Assembly: GCA_903832665.1 (NCBI GenBank)
Contig: CAILCG010000024.1
Location: 1-64,000 of the forward strand
DNA length: 64,000 nucleotides
Source of the DNA: an uncultured Methanomicrobiales archaeon
Lineage (GTDB): Archaea > Halobacteriota > Methanomicrobia > Methanomicrobiales > Methanospirillaceae
Direction of reading: 5' to 3'
The notes beneath the pieces were generated by a model that saw only the letters and a program-made list of their open reading frames with translations, was not told the origin of the DNA and made no database searches. Shown piece by piece: positions 8,664 through 17,369 of the stretch; within the stretch, counting starts at the first letter, position 1; every line of letters begins with the position of its first letter. The translations under genes and the position numbers were made by a program.

Positions 8664-9113
8664 ATGGACCGCTCATTCGTCATGATCAAACCCGACGGTG
8701 TCCAGCGCGGTCTTGTCGGGGAGATAGTTTCCCGGCTCGAAGCAAAAGGATTGAAACTTGTTGCTGCCCGCTTTGAGGTTCTTCCGGAACCAAGAGTAAC
8801 GGAGCAGTACAAGGAGCACCTTGCAAAACCCTTCTTTCCTTCTTTAAAGAAATACATCATGGGGGGACCCGTTTTCCTCATGGTCTGGGAAGGCAGGAAT
8901 GTAGTTGCGATCGTCCGTAAGGTGATCGGGGCTACGAATCCGCAGGAAGCCATGCCGGGAACAATCCGGGGCGATTTCGGTATCGATATCGGCCGGAATG
9001 TAATCCACGCATCCGATGCTCCCGAAAGTGCCGCCATCGAGATTGCGATCCACTTCAAACCCGCTGAACTGTTCACGTATACACGGATTGACGAATCCGT
9101 GATCTACGAGTAA
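8664..9113 (+). CDS. ndk: Nucleoside diphosphate kinase
   Basis: A 149-residue NDK, which balances NTP pools by transferring the gamma phosphate through a phosphohistidine. The N-terminal [14 protein letters not shown] and the active-site motif NVIHASD (His about 112) are intact. In many archaea this operon continues with the translation factor gene infB. Here it ends, with a T-run at 9119-9128 as a probable terminator, and the next gene is an unrelated MarC-family protein. Confidence 0.97.
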   Translation: MDRSFVMIKPDGVQRGLVGEIVSRLEAKGLKLVAARFEVLPEPRVTEQYKEHLAKPFFPSLKKYIMGGPVFLMVWEGRNVVAIVRKVIGATNPQEAMPGTIRGDFGIDIGRNVIHASDAPESAAIEIAIHFKPAELFTYTRIDESVIYE

Positions 9114-9184
9114 TAATCATTTTTTTTAGCCGTCTCTGGCTTTACCATAATCTCTATTATCCTCCGGCAACGCACTATTGCTTA

Positions 9185-9835
9185 ATGGCAGGCGATGTCC
9201 TCAGTTTTGCCCTCTTATCCATCTCGTCCATCCTTATTATTGTAAATCCTCTCGGAGCAACGCTGATCTACGTATCGCTTACTACCAATATGGAACCGCA
9301 TGCACGGGATATTGTTGCCCGTGATGCGTGCCGGTATGCGTTTTTTATCCTGCTCATCGTTGCCATTATCGGAACCTGGGTCCTTTCGCTCTTCGGGATC
9401 ACGCTGGAAGCATTACGGATTGCCGGGGGAATCCTCCTGTTCGGGATCGGCATGGAGATGGTCTATGCAAAAACATCCCGGACAAAACTGACCGCAACAG
9501 AGAAGTACGAGTCGCGGGACACCGATGATATCTCCATCATGCCCCTTGCCATTCCCATGATTGCCGGGCCGGGTGCCATAACTACTACGATCGTACTGAT
9601 GAATGAGGCGACCGCCATGACTCCGGTTGCGATTGGAATCGTTCTGGTCTCGATCGCAATCTCGATCGTGCTCACCTATTATATGATACGAAATTCAGAT
9701 TATATCCTGACCAAGATAGGACAGAGAGAATACCGGGCTATCAACCGCCTGATGGGCATGCTGCTTATCGCTATTGCGGTACAGTTTGTGATCAATGGCA
9801 TACGGCTCGCATTCCCGCTCCTTTCCGGAGGATAA
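9185..9835 (+). CDS. MarC-family integral membrane protein
   Basis: A 216-residue protein with six predicted membrane helices in the MarC/UPF0056 family, whose transport substrate is not established. The N-terminal INPLGA-like motif (VNPLGATLIY, about 22-31) and the matching central PLAIPMIAGPGAI (about 119-131) are the duplicated Pro-rich re-entrant motifs of the family. It begins a new plus-strand unit and is followed two bases later by a small membrane protein. Confidence 0.88.
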   Translation: MAGDVLSFALLSISSILIIVNPLGATLIYVSLTTNMEPHARDIVARDACRYAFFILLIVAIIGTWVLSLFGITLEALRIAGGILLFGIGMEMVYAKTSRTKLTATEKYESRDTDDISIMPLAIPMIAGPGAITTTIVLMNEATAMTPVAIGIVLVSIAISIVLTYYMIRNSDYILTKIGQREYRAINRLMGMLLIAIAVQFVINGIRLAFPLLSGG

Positions 9836-9837
9836 TT

Positions 9838-10038
9838 ATGGATAACTGGGATCTTACATCGGTAGGTCTGGTGCTGATAGGCTGCAGTATCACCGCTGCC
9901 GGCACCATCATTGCGGCGCTGCTTTTAGGAATTACTATTCGCATTGCCCCGTTTCTCCTGCTCACCACAGCCTTGTTGATCGTGATGAGCGCAGTCCTGA
10001 TCATCTACGGAGAACAGAAGGTCAATGGCGGGAAGTAA
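9838..10038 (+). CDS. Small two-helix membrane protein
   Basis: A 66-residue hydrophobic protein with two predicted membrane helices (about 8-30 and 38-58) and a short polar C-terminus. I do not recognise the family. It starts two bases after marC and overlaps the nitrilase-like gene by 14 bases. The tight spacing and good composition argue that it is real, perhaps a small partner of MarC. Confidence 0.6.
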   Translation: MDNWDLTSVGLVLIGCSITAAGTIIAALLLGITIRIAPFLLLTTALLIVMSAVLIIYGEQKVNGGK

Positions 10039-10858
10039 CCACCCCGCCGCGGATCCGGACCGGTGTATCCGTATCTGCAGTGCCCAATTCTCCGGAGTCT
10101 GGGAAGACCCTGAAAAAACCCTGGATAAAGCAGAGGTTTTTATCGCTCATGCTGCGAGAAGCGGCGCCCGGTTGATCTGTTTTCCCGAACAGTTTGCTAC
10201 CGGCTGGGATCCACGATCCGGGAAAAATGTGCAGACTCTGGAAGGGGGCATCATCACCCGGTTGCAGGCCTGCGCAAAAACGAACCGGATCGCGGTGATC
10301 GGGTCACTCCGCGAGGCATCATCCCCCTACCCGAAAAATACTTCGGTGGCGATCGGAAACGATGGGAAAATAGTATCCACCTATTCAAAAATTCACTTGT
10401 TTTCCCCGGCACAGGAAGACGAGCGCTTTCTTCCTGGAACAGACCTGGGCATTTTCTCTCTTGGCCCGCTTACCTGCGGGCTTGCGATCTGCTATGATCT
10501 CCGGTTCCCGTCGCTCTTCCGGATCTATGAACAAAAAGGAGTCCAGGTTGTATTTGTACCGGCGGCCTGGCCGGCCAGCCGCATCCGGCACTGGGAACTT
10601 TTTATCCAGGCGCGGGCGGCCGAGAACCAGATGTATGTTATCGGGGTGAATACAACCGGAACAACGCCGGTTGACCGGTATTCCGGCTCATCCCTGGCGG
10701 CCGATCCTCATGGCACAATCATCAGCCATGCTGGTGAAGCTGAGCAGCTGCTCTTTATAGATCTCGATCCAGCAGAGGTTGCCGCTGCACGTTCGGCTCT
10801 CCCGGTTGAAAAAGACCGGAAGGATGATCTTTACCACACACTTCTGAAAAAAACATGA
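10025..10858 (+). CDS. Carbon-nitrogen hydrolase (nitrilase superfamily)
   Basis: A 277-residue amidase-fold enzyme. The Glu-Lys-Cys triad is visible: Glu in CFPEQFATG, Lys in TYSKIHLF and Cys in GLAICYDLRFP. The LRFPSLFR context after the cysteine resembles omega-amidase (Nit2-like) enzymes, which hydrolyse 2-oxoglutaramate or 2-oxosuccinamate. The natural substrate is an inference. It overlaps the small membrane protein gene and precedes thrC, so it belongs to the same unit. Confidence 0.85.
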   Translation: MAGSNHPAADPDRCIRICSAQFSGVWEDPEKTLDKAEVFIAHAARSGARLICFPEQFATGWDPRSGKNVQTLEGGIITRLQACAKTNRIAVIGSLREASSPYPKNTSVAIGNDGKIVSTYSKIHLFSPAQEDERFLPGTDLGIFSLGPLTCGLAICYDLRFPSLFRIYEQKGVQVVFVPAAWPASRIRHWELFIQARAAENQMYVIGVNTTGTTPVDRYSGSSLAADPHGTIISHAGEAEQLLFIDLDPAEVAAARSALPVEKDRKDDLYHTLLKKT

Positions 10859-10933
10859 TCGGATCCCGGTATCGCAGTGAATGGACCGGTAAAACCGCAC
10901 TCCTATATGTATCTGGCAGCACAACACTATTCC

Positions 10934-12139
10934 ATGTATCATCTCGTGTGCGTCAACTGTGGAGCCACCTATCCCGCTGACGAGATTCTCTATAATTGTA
11001 CAAAATGCGGCCACCTGCTCGCGGTAAAATATCCGCTGGATGAAATCTCTGTCTCAAGGGCAGCCTGGAACCAGCGACCACTCTCGGTCTGGCGCTATAA
11101 GGAACTCCTGCCGGTCACCATCCCTCCCGTCACCCTTCACGAAGGTGGCACCCCCCTCTATCACCTCAAAAAGCTGGGTGAGGAGATGGGCCTGCCTCAC
11201 CTCTATGTCAAGCACGAGGGCATGAACCCCTCCGGTTCGTTCAAGGACCGGGGCATGACGGTCGGTGTCTCGATGGCCATCCAGCTCGGCAAGAAGAGCG
11301 TGGCCTGCGCAAGTACCGGCAATACCTCAGCAAGCCTGGCTGTGTATGCTGCAAAAGCGGGCATTCCTGCCGTAGTACTGCTTCCCGCAGGAAAAGTTGC
11401 TGTCGGGAAAGTTGCCCAGGCCCTGATGCACGGGGCAAAAGTCATCTCCATCCGGGGCAACTTCGACCGTGCACTCGAGATGGTCCACGATCTCTGCCTC
11501 TCCCACGGGCTGTACCTGCTCAACTCCATCAATCCCTACCGGCTCGAAGGCCAGAAGACCATCGGGTTCGAAGCCCTTGATCAGCTCGGTGAGATCCCGG
11601 ACCGGTTCGTGCTTCCGGTGGGAAATGCCGGAAATATCTCTGCGGTGTACAAGGGATTCCTGGAATTGCATGAACTCGGTTTTATCGACCGTCTGCCGAT
11701 GATGACCGGTATTCAGGCACACGGTTCCAGCCCGATTGTACGGGCTATCCGTGAGAACCTGCCGGTTGTGATCCCTGAAGAAAATCCCGAGACCATTGCA
11801 ACCGCCATCCGGATCGGCGCTCCGGTCAATGCGGAAAAAGCCTTGATGGCAATCCGCATGACCGGGGGACTTGCTGAAACCGTGACCGATGAAGAGATCC
11901 TGCGCATGCAGCGTGATCTCGCCCGCAAAGAGGGCATCGGTGTCGAACCCGCATCGGCCGCATCAGTGGCCGGCATACGAAAACTGGTAGAGATGGGAAT
12001 GATTGAGCGGAACGAAAAGATTGTCTGTGTAGTAACCGGACATCTGCTCAAGGATCCGGATACGGTGATCAAACAATGCGAACCCCCGATAGAGATCGAT
12101 GCCGATCTGCCCTCGCTGCTTTCTGCGCTGCACTTGTAA
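10934..12139 (+). CDS. thrC: Threonine synthase
   Basis: A 401-residue PLP enzyme converting O-phosphohomoserine to threonine. It has an N-terminal zinc ribbon (CVNCGATYP...CTKCG), common in archaeal ThrC, and the PLP-lysine motif NPSGSFKDRGM. The CASTGNTSASLAVYAAKAG phosphate-binding segment is also present. Upstream in-frame starts at 10877 and 10907 would add a tail unlike the family, so I chose the ATG just before the zinc ribbon. No clear Shine-Dalgarno sequence helps the choice. Its 3' end overlaps the next gene by 64 bases. Confidence 0.93.
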   Translation: MYHLVCVNCGATYPADEILYNCTKCGHLLAVKYPLDEISVSRAAWNQRPLSVWRYKELLPVTIPPVTLHEGGTPLYHLKKLGEEMGLPHLYVKHEGMNPSGSFKDRGMTVGVSMAIQLGKKSVACASTGNTSASLAVYAAKAGIPAVVLLPAGKVAVGKVAQALMHGAKVISIRGNFDRALEMVHDLCLSHGLYLLNSINPYRLEGQKTIGFEALDQLGEIPDRFVLPVGNAGNISAVYKGFLELHELGFIDRLPMMTGIQAHGSSPIVRAIRENLPVVIPEENPETIATAIRIGAPVNAEKALMAIRMTGGLAETVTDEEILRMQRDLARKEGIGVEPASAASVAGIRKLVEMGMIERNEKIVCVVTGHLLKDPDTVIKQCEPPIEIDADLPSLLSALHL

Positions 12140-12714
12140 TCCTGCTGGCGGTATTCCCTGCTGTGGGAGCCCTATCGGTAGATTACCATATTTTCCCTAA
12201 TGGGACCGCGTATGTGGCGTCCATAGAGATATCTGATAAAAACAGCTATGAGTTTGCTGACATCGGTTTCCTGGGTGAGAATGTCGCAGTAAATGTTGGT
12301 AATGTGAGTCTGACCGGGAATTGTTCTCCATTGTGTGAGTTCAACTGGAGTAAAGGGTGGGGCAGGCCCTCATCGATCACGTTCTTGCGTGGCAATTATA
12401 CTGTTTCGTACATCGCCCCGCTTAAGGATAATACCCTGCAGGCTGAATACGATAATCAGTATAATGTAAGTGTAAATCTCCCGACAGAACTGGATGTGAG
12501 AAATCCTCTGCTTACCAGTATAAATCCTGCTGCCAACGTAACACGATTCGCGGACAATACTACGGTTATCCAATGGACCAAAATCCGGGCATTTGAGATA
12601 CGGTTCTACGATCAATGGCGTGAGCAGCTGCTCTATCTCTTTGGGAACTTCTGGATTGTTATTGCAATTGTCCTGTTGTTGCCATTCCTGCTGATGATGA
12701 AACGATCAGAGTAA
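12076..12714 (+). CDS. Secreted/membrane-anchored protein of unknown function
   Basis: A 212-residue protein with a basic N-terminus and signal peptide (about 12-33), a beta-rich exported domain containing several Asn-X-Ser/Thr sequons, a C-terminal membrane helix (about 186-206) and the cytoplasmic end KRSE. Many sequons fit an N-glycosylated surface protein. I do not recognise the family. The first start lies 64 bases inside thrC, and no later start keeps the signal peptide whole, so the overlap is probably genuine and implies co-expression. Confidence 0.65.
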   Translation: MRTPDRDRCRSALAAFCAALVILLAVFPAVGALSVDYHIFPNGTAYVASIEISDKNSYEFADIGFLGENVAVNVGNVSLTGNCSPLCEFNWSKGWGRPSSITFLRGNYTVSYIAPLKDNTLQAEYDNQYNVSVNLPTELDVRNPLLTSINPAANVTRFADNTTVIQWTKIRAFEIRFYDQWREQLLYLFGNFWIVIAIVLLLPFLLMMKRSE

Positions 12715-12970
12715 GTTTTAAATTTTTCCGTTCTTTCGTTCAGGGGTCGAACTCCAAATCACCCCAGACATTTTTCTCGTTTTTCGTAATTTTTATTTAA
12801 TAGTTTCCGTTTCCCTGATATTGGTTCAGAATGGGAAATAGTGCATCATAAAAAATATGTGACCTGACCGTATTCAGGAACAAGAATATTCAGGTCCACG
12901 AAAGTGGCAGTGAGTGTTTCTATTCAGATAACAATAAGATCTTTATTCATAAATTTTGTAAATTTCGCAT

Positions 12971-13082
12971 CATGAAAATTTTGAAAATTTCAACTAACTG
13001 AGCGCCACTTGGGATATTGAGTCTCGAGTGGAAAATTTTCATTACTTTGGTGCAGGGACTTTAACTTCACATGGTTTTTTTT
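12971..13082 (+). repeat. Degenerate direct repeat A, copy 1
   Basis: This segment and 13665-13775 align along about 110 bases. Both have CAT, an A/T run with GAAAA, a TTCA block, TGAGC, ATTGAGTCT, AAAATTTTCATT, CTTTG, a TT(A/G)AA(C/T)TTCA block, and end in a T-run. Many substitutions separate them, so the duplication is old. Confidence 0.6.
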
Positions 13083-13096
13083 TTGAATTTATTTTG

Positions 13097-13453
13097 GTCA
13101 GACTCTGCCAGAAAAATTTCAATCGCGATCATGAGGTGTTAGTTAATGAGGCTACAATTGGATAATTATCCTACAAAACGCATATTTAGCCTACAAAATT
13201 TTTGCTTCTCCGGCGTGATGGCCCGGAAACTTCAATCAAGGTCTGCTTGAAAAATTTCGGGTAGGGGGCGAGGGGTCGATTGAAAAAAAATTTCCGGAGT
13301 TCGATTGAAATTTTTTTTGCGCGAACCGGATCCGGATTTTTGCGTAATGGATGTGACAAAAATGATCCGAGTTGATTCAAAATCCGCTCATAAAAATTGT
13401 TGAGATCGTACATGATAATAGAGAAATCCTGCATCAGGAGATCCCCAGGAGCT
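13097..13453 (-). repeat. Dispersed intergenic repeat B, copy 1 (inverted relative to copy 2)
   Basis: Read on the minus strand, this stretch aligns with 27472-27843 on the plus strand. Shared blocks include GGGGA(T/G)(C/G)TCCTGATG, CGGATCATTT-like, CGCGCAAAAAAA/CGCACAAAAAAA, TTTTCAATCGACCCC, GAAATTTTTCAAGCAGACC, TTGATTG(A/C)AGTTTCCGG, CGCCGGAGAA, ATAATTATCC, ACACCTCATGATCG and GCAGAGTCTG. Copy 1 still has an open frame of 92 codons; copy 2 does not. Confidence 0.7.
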
Positions 13454-13664
13454 ATGGGGGTCAAATTCGTGTGTATACTTAAGCGATTGAATCGCTATTG
13501 GGGCACTCCACGCTGATTTTTTGGGATTTTGTTTTTGTTGAAAAATAGTAGGGCATACAAATAAGATTTCTCGTATGCAAACGAGGGATATTTTTTCACA
13601 ATGGAGTTGTTTTTTTAACGCCGTGCTATCCGGCTGGTCGTTGGCGCGATAGGATCATTTTTGT

Positions 13665-13775
13665 CATAAAAATTTGAAAACTTCAGATGATTGAGCAGGC
13701 GAAGAGGAAATTGAGTCTGGTGTGCAAAATTTTCATTGCTTTGCTGTGAAGTCTTTGAATTCATGCCGCTTTTTT
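13665..13775 (+). repeat. Degenerate direct repeat A, copy 2
   Basis: Second copy of the repeat described for 12971-13082. It ends at the stop codon of the CDF transporter gene and begins at the inverted 15-mer GGATCATTTTTGTCA (13652-13666). Confidence 0.6.
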
Positions 13776-14760
13776 ACCGATGCTGTTCTTCTGGGTAGGA
13801 AGGCAGATCCCTATGTTTCTCATAATACGTGCAGAATGAACCACACCTGGTGCACCCTTCATTACACGGTTCTATGTATATCGTGATATTTGCACGAGGA
13901 TACTCGACTTTCAGATCGGATTCCAGATGATCCGCCAGATCGTGGGATTCCAGGACTGTTAGTGCACCGGGCATCACCAGATGAAATTCAATAAAGATCT
14001 CCGGACCTGATCGGCGGGTCTTCATGTCGTGGAATCCCGCATAGATACTGGCATGTTCGCAGATGATATCCTCGATACGTTTGTTGTCCTCTTTTGGCAG
14101 GCTATGGTCGATCAGATCTGAAAATGATCGAATTGTGAGATCATACGCAGCTTTCATGATCACGATGGCAACACCCAGTGCAAAGAGTGGATCAAAAATA
14201 GTGATACCGGTCAGATGGATTAAGATAAGGCCGCAGAACACTCCGAGGGATGTATAAACATCGGTCCGCAGGTGCCATGCATCACTTTCCAATGCAATCG
14301 ATTCGGTCTGTTTTGCGACTTTCATGAGCCTGTGAGAGACATACCAGTTGACCAGTGCCGATATACCCATGACCGCGATACCATAAATGAGCAGGTCCGG
14401 CGTAAAGTGCTCTGAAGGTTCACCGAGCAATTTTAGTAATGCTTCCCTGATGATCAGGATTGCAGCAATAAAGATCAGCAGGGCTTCAACAAGGCCGGAA
14501 ATATCCTCGAATTTTCCATGCCCGAACAAATGTGCAGCATCCGGAGGTTCTGCTGATTTCCGCACGGAGAAAAATGCTATCACTGCTGCGATGAGGTCCA
14601 TAGCGGAGTGGATAGCTTCTGAAATAATGCTTACCGAACCTATCGAAAATCCGACAACAAATTTCATCAGTACCAGGCAGGTATTGGACAAAACTGATAA
14701 CCGTGCTGTCTTTTCTTTGAGCTGGTCAAGTGATTGTTTGTCCAGGGAGGTTGCATTCAT
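13774..14760 (-). CDS. Cation diffusion facilitator (CDF) metal transporter
   Basis: A 328-residue CDF-family exporter that trades divalent metal for protons across the membrane. The N-terminal half has the family helices with SEAIHSAMDLIAA (helix II, metal-site Ser/His/Asp) and HLFGHGKFEDISGL. ESDAWHLRTDVYTS carries the second metal site in helix V. The C-terminal cytoplasmic dimerisation domain is followed by a Cys-rich tail (CNEGCTRCGSFC) that could bind metal. The ATG at 14760 was preferred to the upstream one at 14847, which adds a low-complexity tail. Substrate (Zn, Fe, Mn, Co) cannot be decided by eye. Confidence 0.9.
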   Translation of the reverse strand: MNATSLDKQSLDQLKEKTARLSVLSNTCLVLMKFVVGFSIGSVSIISEAIHSAMDLIAAVIAFFSVRKSAEPPDAAHLFGHGKFEDISGLVEALLIFIAAILIIREALLKLLGEPSEHFTPDLLIYGIAVMGISALVNWYVSHRLMKVAKQTESIALESDAWHLRTDVYTSLGVFCGLILIHLTGITIFDPLFALGVAIVIMKAAYDLTIRSFSDLIDHSLPKEDNKRIEDIICEHASIYAGFHDMKTRRSGPEIFIEFHLVMPGALTVLESHDLADHLESDLKVEYPRANITIYIEPCNEGCTRCGSFCTYYEKHRDLPSYPEEQHR

Positions 14761-14930
14761 GGAATTCTGAATAAGTATTTGCGAACAGCTCACTTCAATG
14801 TATGGAGAACTGTCACTGGAAATATCCTGACGGGCGGATAATACCAATTCTTTGGCTTTATTCCAAGAAAAACCCGTTCAGGGATTTTCAGGTCTTTTGG
14901 GAAAATCAGGAAAAAAGAGAAATTGGACTT

Positions 14931-15875
14931 TTATTGTAGTCCGAATGACTTCAGGGTCACATCGGCATTGACTGCACCGACATGGTAGACAGAACCCGTT
15001 GAGAGTTCGTTGATGATAACTTCTGCGGGTGAGAAGAGTGAGGTATCGATCTTATAGAAATCATACCCCGCTTCCTTGAATATGTCGTTGAACGGCTTTC
15101 CGTATCCCTTGGAGCTGCTGCTCGGGATCTTCGCGAGGTAATCCTTGATCTCGGGCGCATTCATCGTGAGATTGATCCTGCCGTGGTAGATCGTGGCATC
15201 GTTGGTGACACCCATAGCGAGCTTGGCTCCCCGGACCGGTGGAACCGGTGCGGTTCCCATTGCGGCAGTAATCTTTTTGGTGTCAAACCCGAGCTCGTTG
15301 AGTTTGTAGATCGCGGTTTCGACACAGCGGCCTGAAACCTGGATTGAACCGACGATTGACGATGTGGGTGCGACAACCGCACAGACATTGGCCACATCAA
15401 CGTGGCATTCATCGGCAATCTTTTGCATGACCTCTGCATTGGGCAGGTGGTCGCTCTCGAGGCAGATCACAGCACTGTCATAATCGTCTTCGTATTCAAT
15501 GACTTCGAACGTGTGTTTCGGTTTTAAGGATAGTGCCCGGGCCGGGCCGCTGCCCATTGCAAAGTAATTGCCTACCTTGACGGTCCAGCCGGCCTTCTGC
15601 GAACCAAGGCAGGAGATTGACGGGAAGTCCGTAGTGACGTCAACAAAGGGCATCGGGAATTCCTTGATCTGCCCCATGCGGAAGTTGACCTCGCCAAGTC
15701 CGCCCATGCAGATCTCGGTAAAAGCCCTGCCGGCTGCATAGCCGCCCCGTACGCTTACACCACAGTCGACAATCCGTGCCCCGTTATCCAGTTCATGATA
15801 GCAGGCGTTGAATTCTTCGGCCAGATCGGCCAGATTATCAAAAATTTCCAGTGCCAGTTCGTTTACACTCAACAT
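14931..15875 (-). CDS. mch: Methenyltetrahydromethanopterin cyclohydrolase
   Basis: A 314-residue Mch, which interconverts N5-formyl- and N5,N10-methenyl-tetrahydromethanopterin in the methanogenesis pathway from CO2. The family segments SVRGGYAAGRAFTEICMGGL, GSGPARAL and the C-terminal STGSVYHVGA are all present, and the length matches the family. The frame also has a TTG at 15881, but ATG 15875 lies about nine bases after a GAGGGG ribosome-binding site and gives the usual N-terminus. That GAGGGG is part of an inverted repeat described separately. It lies downstream of orc1 on the same strand but has its own AT-rich promoter. Confidence 0.97.
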   Translation of the reverse strand: MLSVNELALEIFDNLADLAEEFNACYHELDNGARIVDCGVSVRGGYAAGRAFTEICMGGLGEVNFRMGQIKEFPMPFVDVTTDFPSISCLGSQKAGWTVKVGNYFAMGSGPARALSLKPKHTFEVIEYEDDYDSAVICLESDHLPNAEVMQKIADECHVDVANVCAVVAPTSSIVGSIQVSGRCVETAIYKLNELGFDTKKITAAMGTAPVPPVRGAKLAMGVTNDATIYHGRINLTMNAPEIKDYLAKIPSSSSKGYGKPFNDIFKEAGYDFYKIDTSLFSPAEVIINELSTGSVYHVGAVNADVTLKSFGLQ

Positions 15876-15879
15876 CGAC

Positions 15880-15912
15880 AAAAACCCCTCTGTATCATAA
15901 AAGAGGGTTTTT
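15880..15912 (-). promoter_or_regulatory. Inverted repeat over the mch start region
   Basis: On the minus strand AAAAACCCTC (15912-15903) is followed by a twelve-base spacer and GAGGGGTTTTT (15890-15880). This is a ten-base inverted repeat with one extra G. The right arm contains the only plausible ribosome-binding site of mch, five bases before its ATG. The AAAAATATTAT TATA-like sequence around 15920-15935 predicts a start near 15900-15905, so the left arm may or may not be transcribed. It could be an RNA hairpin that hides the ribosome site or a DNA operator at the start site. Confidence 0.45.
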
Positions 15913-15962
15913 AGGATAGATAATATTTTTTAATCGCTTGCGGCGTCAAAAGGGAAAGGAAT

Positions 15963-17087
15963 CTATGATATGTATTCAAGCACTTTTGCCGGATCATAAC
16001 GAAGGGTAATTATCCGGGTCCTGCCTTTTCCTTCGCGATACTGGAGGTTGATCAGACGAAGCGCATCCATTTTCTTTACAATTTCATAGAACCGGGTGTA
16101 CCCTATAGACAACGATTCCTTGACAGACTTGTAAACCTCCCCTGCGTTCATCTCCGATTCCTTCAGACACCTTTCTGCAAAGAATTTGAGAATCTGTCGT
16201 TCTTCATCTTTTAAGGTCTTCACCGTGTAAGAGAGATGCAGGTATTTCGAGATTTCGTACGCGCCGCAGATGTCCTCGCGTTCGATACTACGCCGGGCAG
16301 CGCGCTCAGCGCTGAGTGTGGCCCGTTTCAGGAGATCGATGCCCACCCTGAGATCCCCGCACGCAAGTGTCTTTTCAACCACGAGACTGAGCAGGTCGTC
16401 GCTGAGTACTCCGGTAAACAGCCCCTCCTTTACCCTTGCACTCATGATCTCCCTCACCTCGGTATCCCCGTAGGGAGCAAAATAAATCTCCGTGGGCAGG
16501 AAGACCGAACTGACCCGAGCATCAACAGCCCGCGACAGGTCAACATCCATATCGCTGATGATCACGATCACACCAATACGGGTGCCTTCGTAGGCTTCGT
16601 GGGACCGGAGCAGGGTATAAAGTACTTTGTTGATCTCGTTCTCATAGAGAAGATAATTGGCATCATCGAGCGCCACGAGAAGTACAATCCCGTCTTTGAC
16701 CAGAATCCTGGCCACCGCGTCGAACACTTGCTTAAATGAAGTTCCGGACGAAGGTGGGAGATGGCCGACGAGTTTTTTATATATCTGGGAAATAATGGCA
16801 AACTTTGTGTTGTCAATCTGACAGTTGATGTATACCGGTACGAGTTTTTTTGTTGTCTCTTCGATCTCGGAAAAGAGTTTTCGGATGCTCGTGGTTTTTC
16901 CGGTGCCCGGCAAACCTTTACAAACCGTATTTAATGGTCGTCCTCCCCTGAGAGCAGGGCGGATCTGGAATGCGAGCTCACGCATCTGGTTGTCACGGAA
17001 CTCGAACTGCTCGGGGACATAATCAATCTCCAGCACCTCCGGATCGCGGAAGAGTGTTTCATCCCACATCAGCAGGTTCTTTTTCAT
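15963..17087 (-). CDS. cdc6: Orc1/Cdc6-family replication initiator
   Basis: A 374-residue archaeal Orc1/Cdc6 AAA+ ATPase that recognises origins and loads MCM. Walker A (GLPGTGKTT, about 58-66), Walker B (LLVALDDANYLL, about 140-150) and a C-terminal winged helix (about 290-370, with the SIGYTRFYEIVKKMDAL recognition region) are intact. In archaea such genes often adjoin a replication origin. The 282-base gap upstream (17088-17369) is the place to look, though I see only weak hints there. The start ATG follows a GAGGTG ribosome site. Confidence 0.95.
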   Translation of the reverse strand: MKKNLLMWDETLFRDPEVLEIDYVPEQFEFRDNQMRELAFQIRPALRGGRPLNTVCKGLPGTGKTTSIRKLFSEIEETTKKLVPVYINCQIDNTKFAIISQIYKKLVGHLPPSSGTSFKQVFDAVARILVKDGIVLLVALDDANYLLYENEINKVLYTLLRSHEAYEGTRIGVIVIISDMDVDLSRAVDARVSSVFLPTEIYFAPYGDTEVREIMSARVKEGLFTGVLSDDLLSLVVEKTLACGDLRVGIDLLKRATLSAERAARRSIEREDICGAYEISKYLHLSYTVKTLKDEERQILKFFAERCLKESEMNAGEVYKSVKESLSIGYTRFYEIVKKMDALRLINLQYREGKGRTRIITLRYDPAKVLEYIS

Positions 17088-17369
17088 AGTATTACACCTC
17101 GTGCGGCATCGGTATTAACTGCATCTGAATGTATCCGGCCCGGTAAATTCTGCTATTCGCAGGAAAACCGAGTACATTGACTAAAGGTTGGTGTTTCACT
17201 ATCAAATATTTTCAGCAGGAAATGAATTGGTGGTATATTCCTTGGGACATTCCAATGGGCCAAATCTATATCCTTCTATAAACAAAACAAAAATGAGTAT
17301 GAGTGCGGCAGATGATGAAAGTTACCCCCACTGATTTTGTGATGAAGCAGGGTACTGATGCCGTCCAAC

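Larger units (their letters stand above)
12715..13773. other. Gene-free stretch rich in degenerate repeats
   Basis: No credible gene is seen in about 1.06 kb. An open frame at 13186-13464 (minus, 92 codons) lies almost wholly inside a repeat that also occurs at 27.5-27.8 kb with broken reading frame, so I regard it as part of the repeat. The stretch holds two copies of one direct repeat (12971-13082, 13665-13775), one copy of a long dispersed repeat (13097-13453), and an exact 15-base inverted pair (13354-13368 with 13652-13666). Confidence 0.6.

Noticed and set aside
13186-13464. 92-codon minus-strand frame as a gene
   Set aside because: It lies almost wholly inside dispersed repeat B, and the homologous copy at 27.5 kb has broken frame. 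Treated as part of a repeat.
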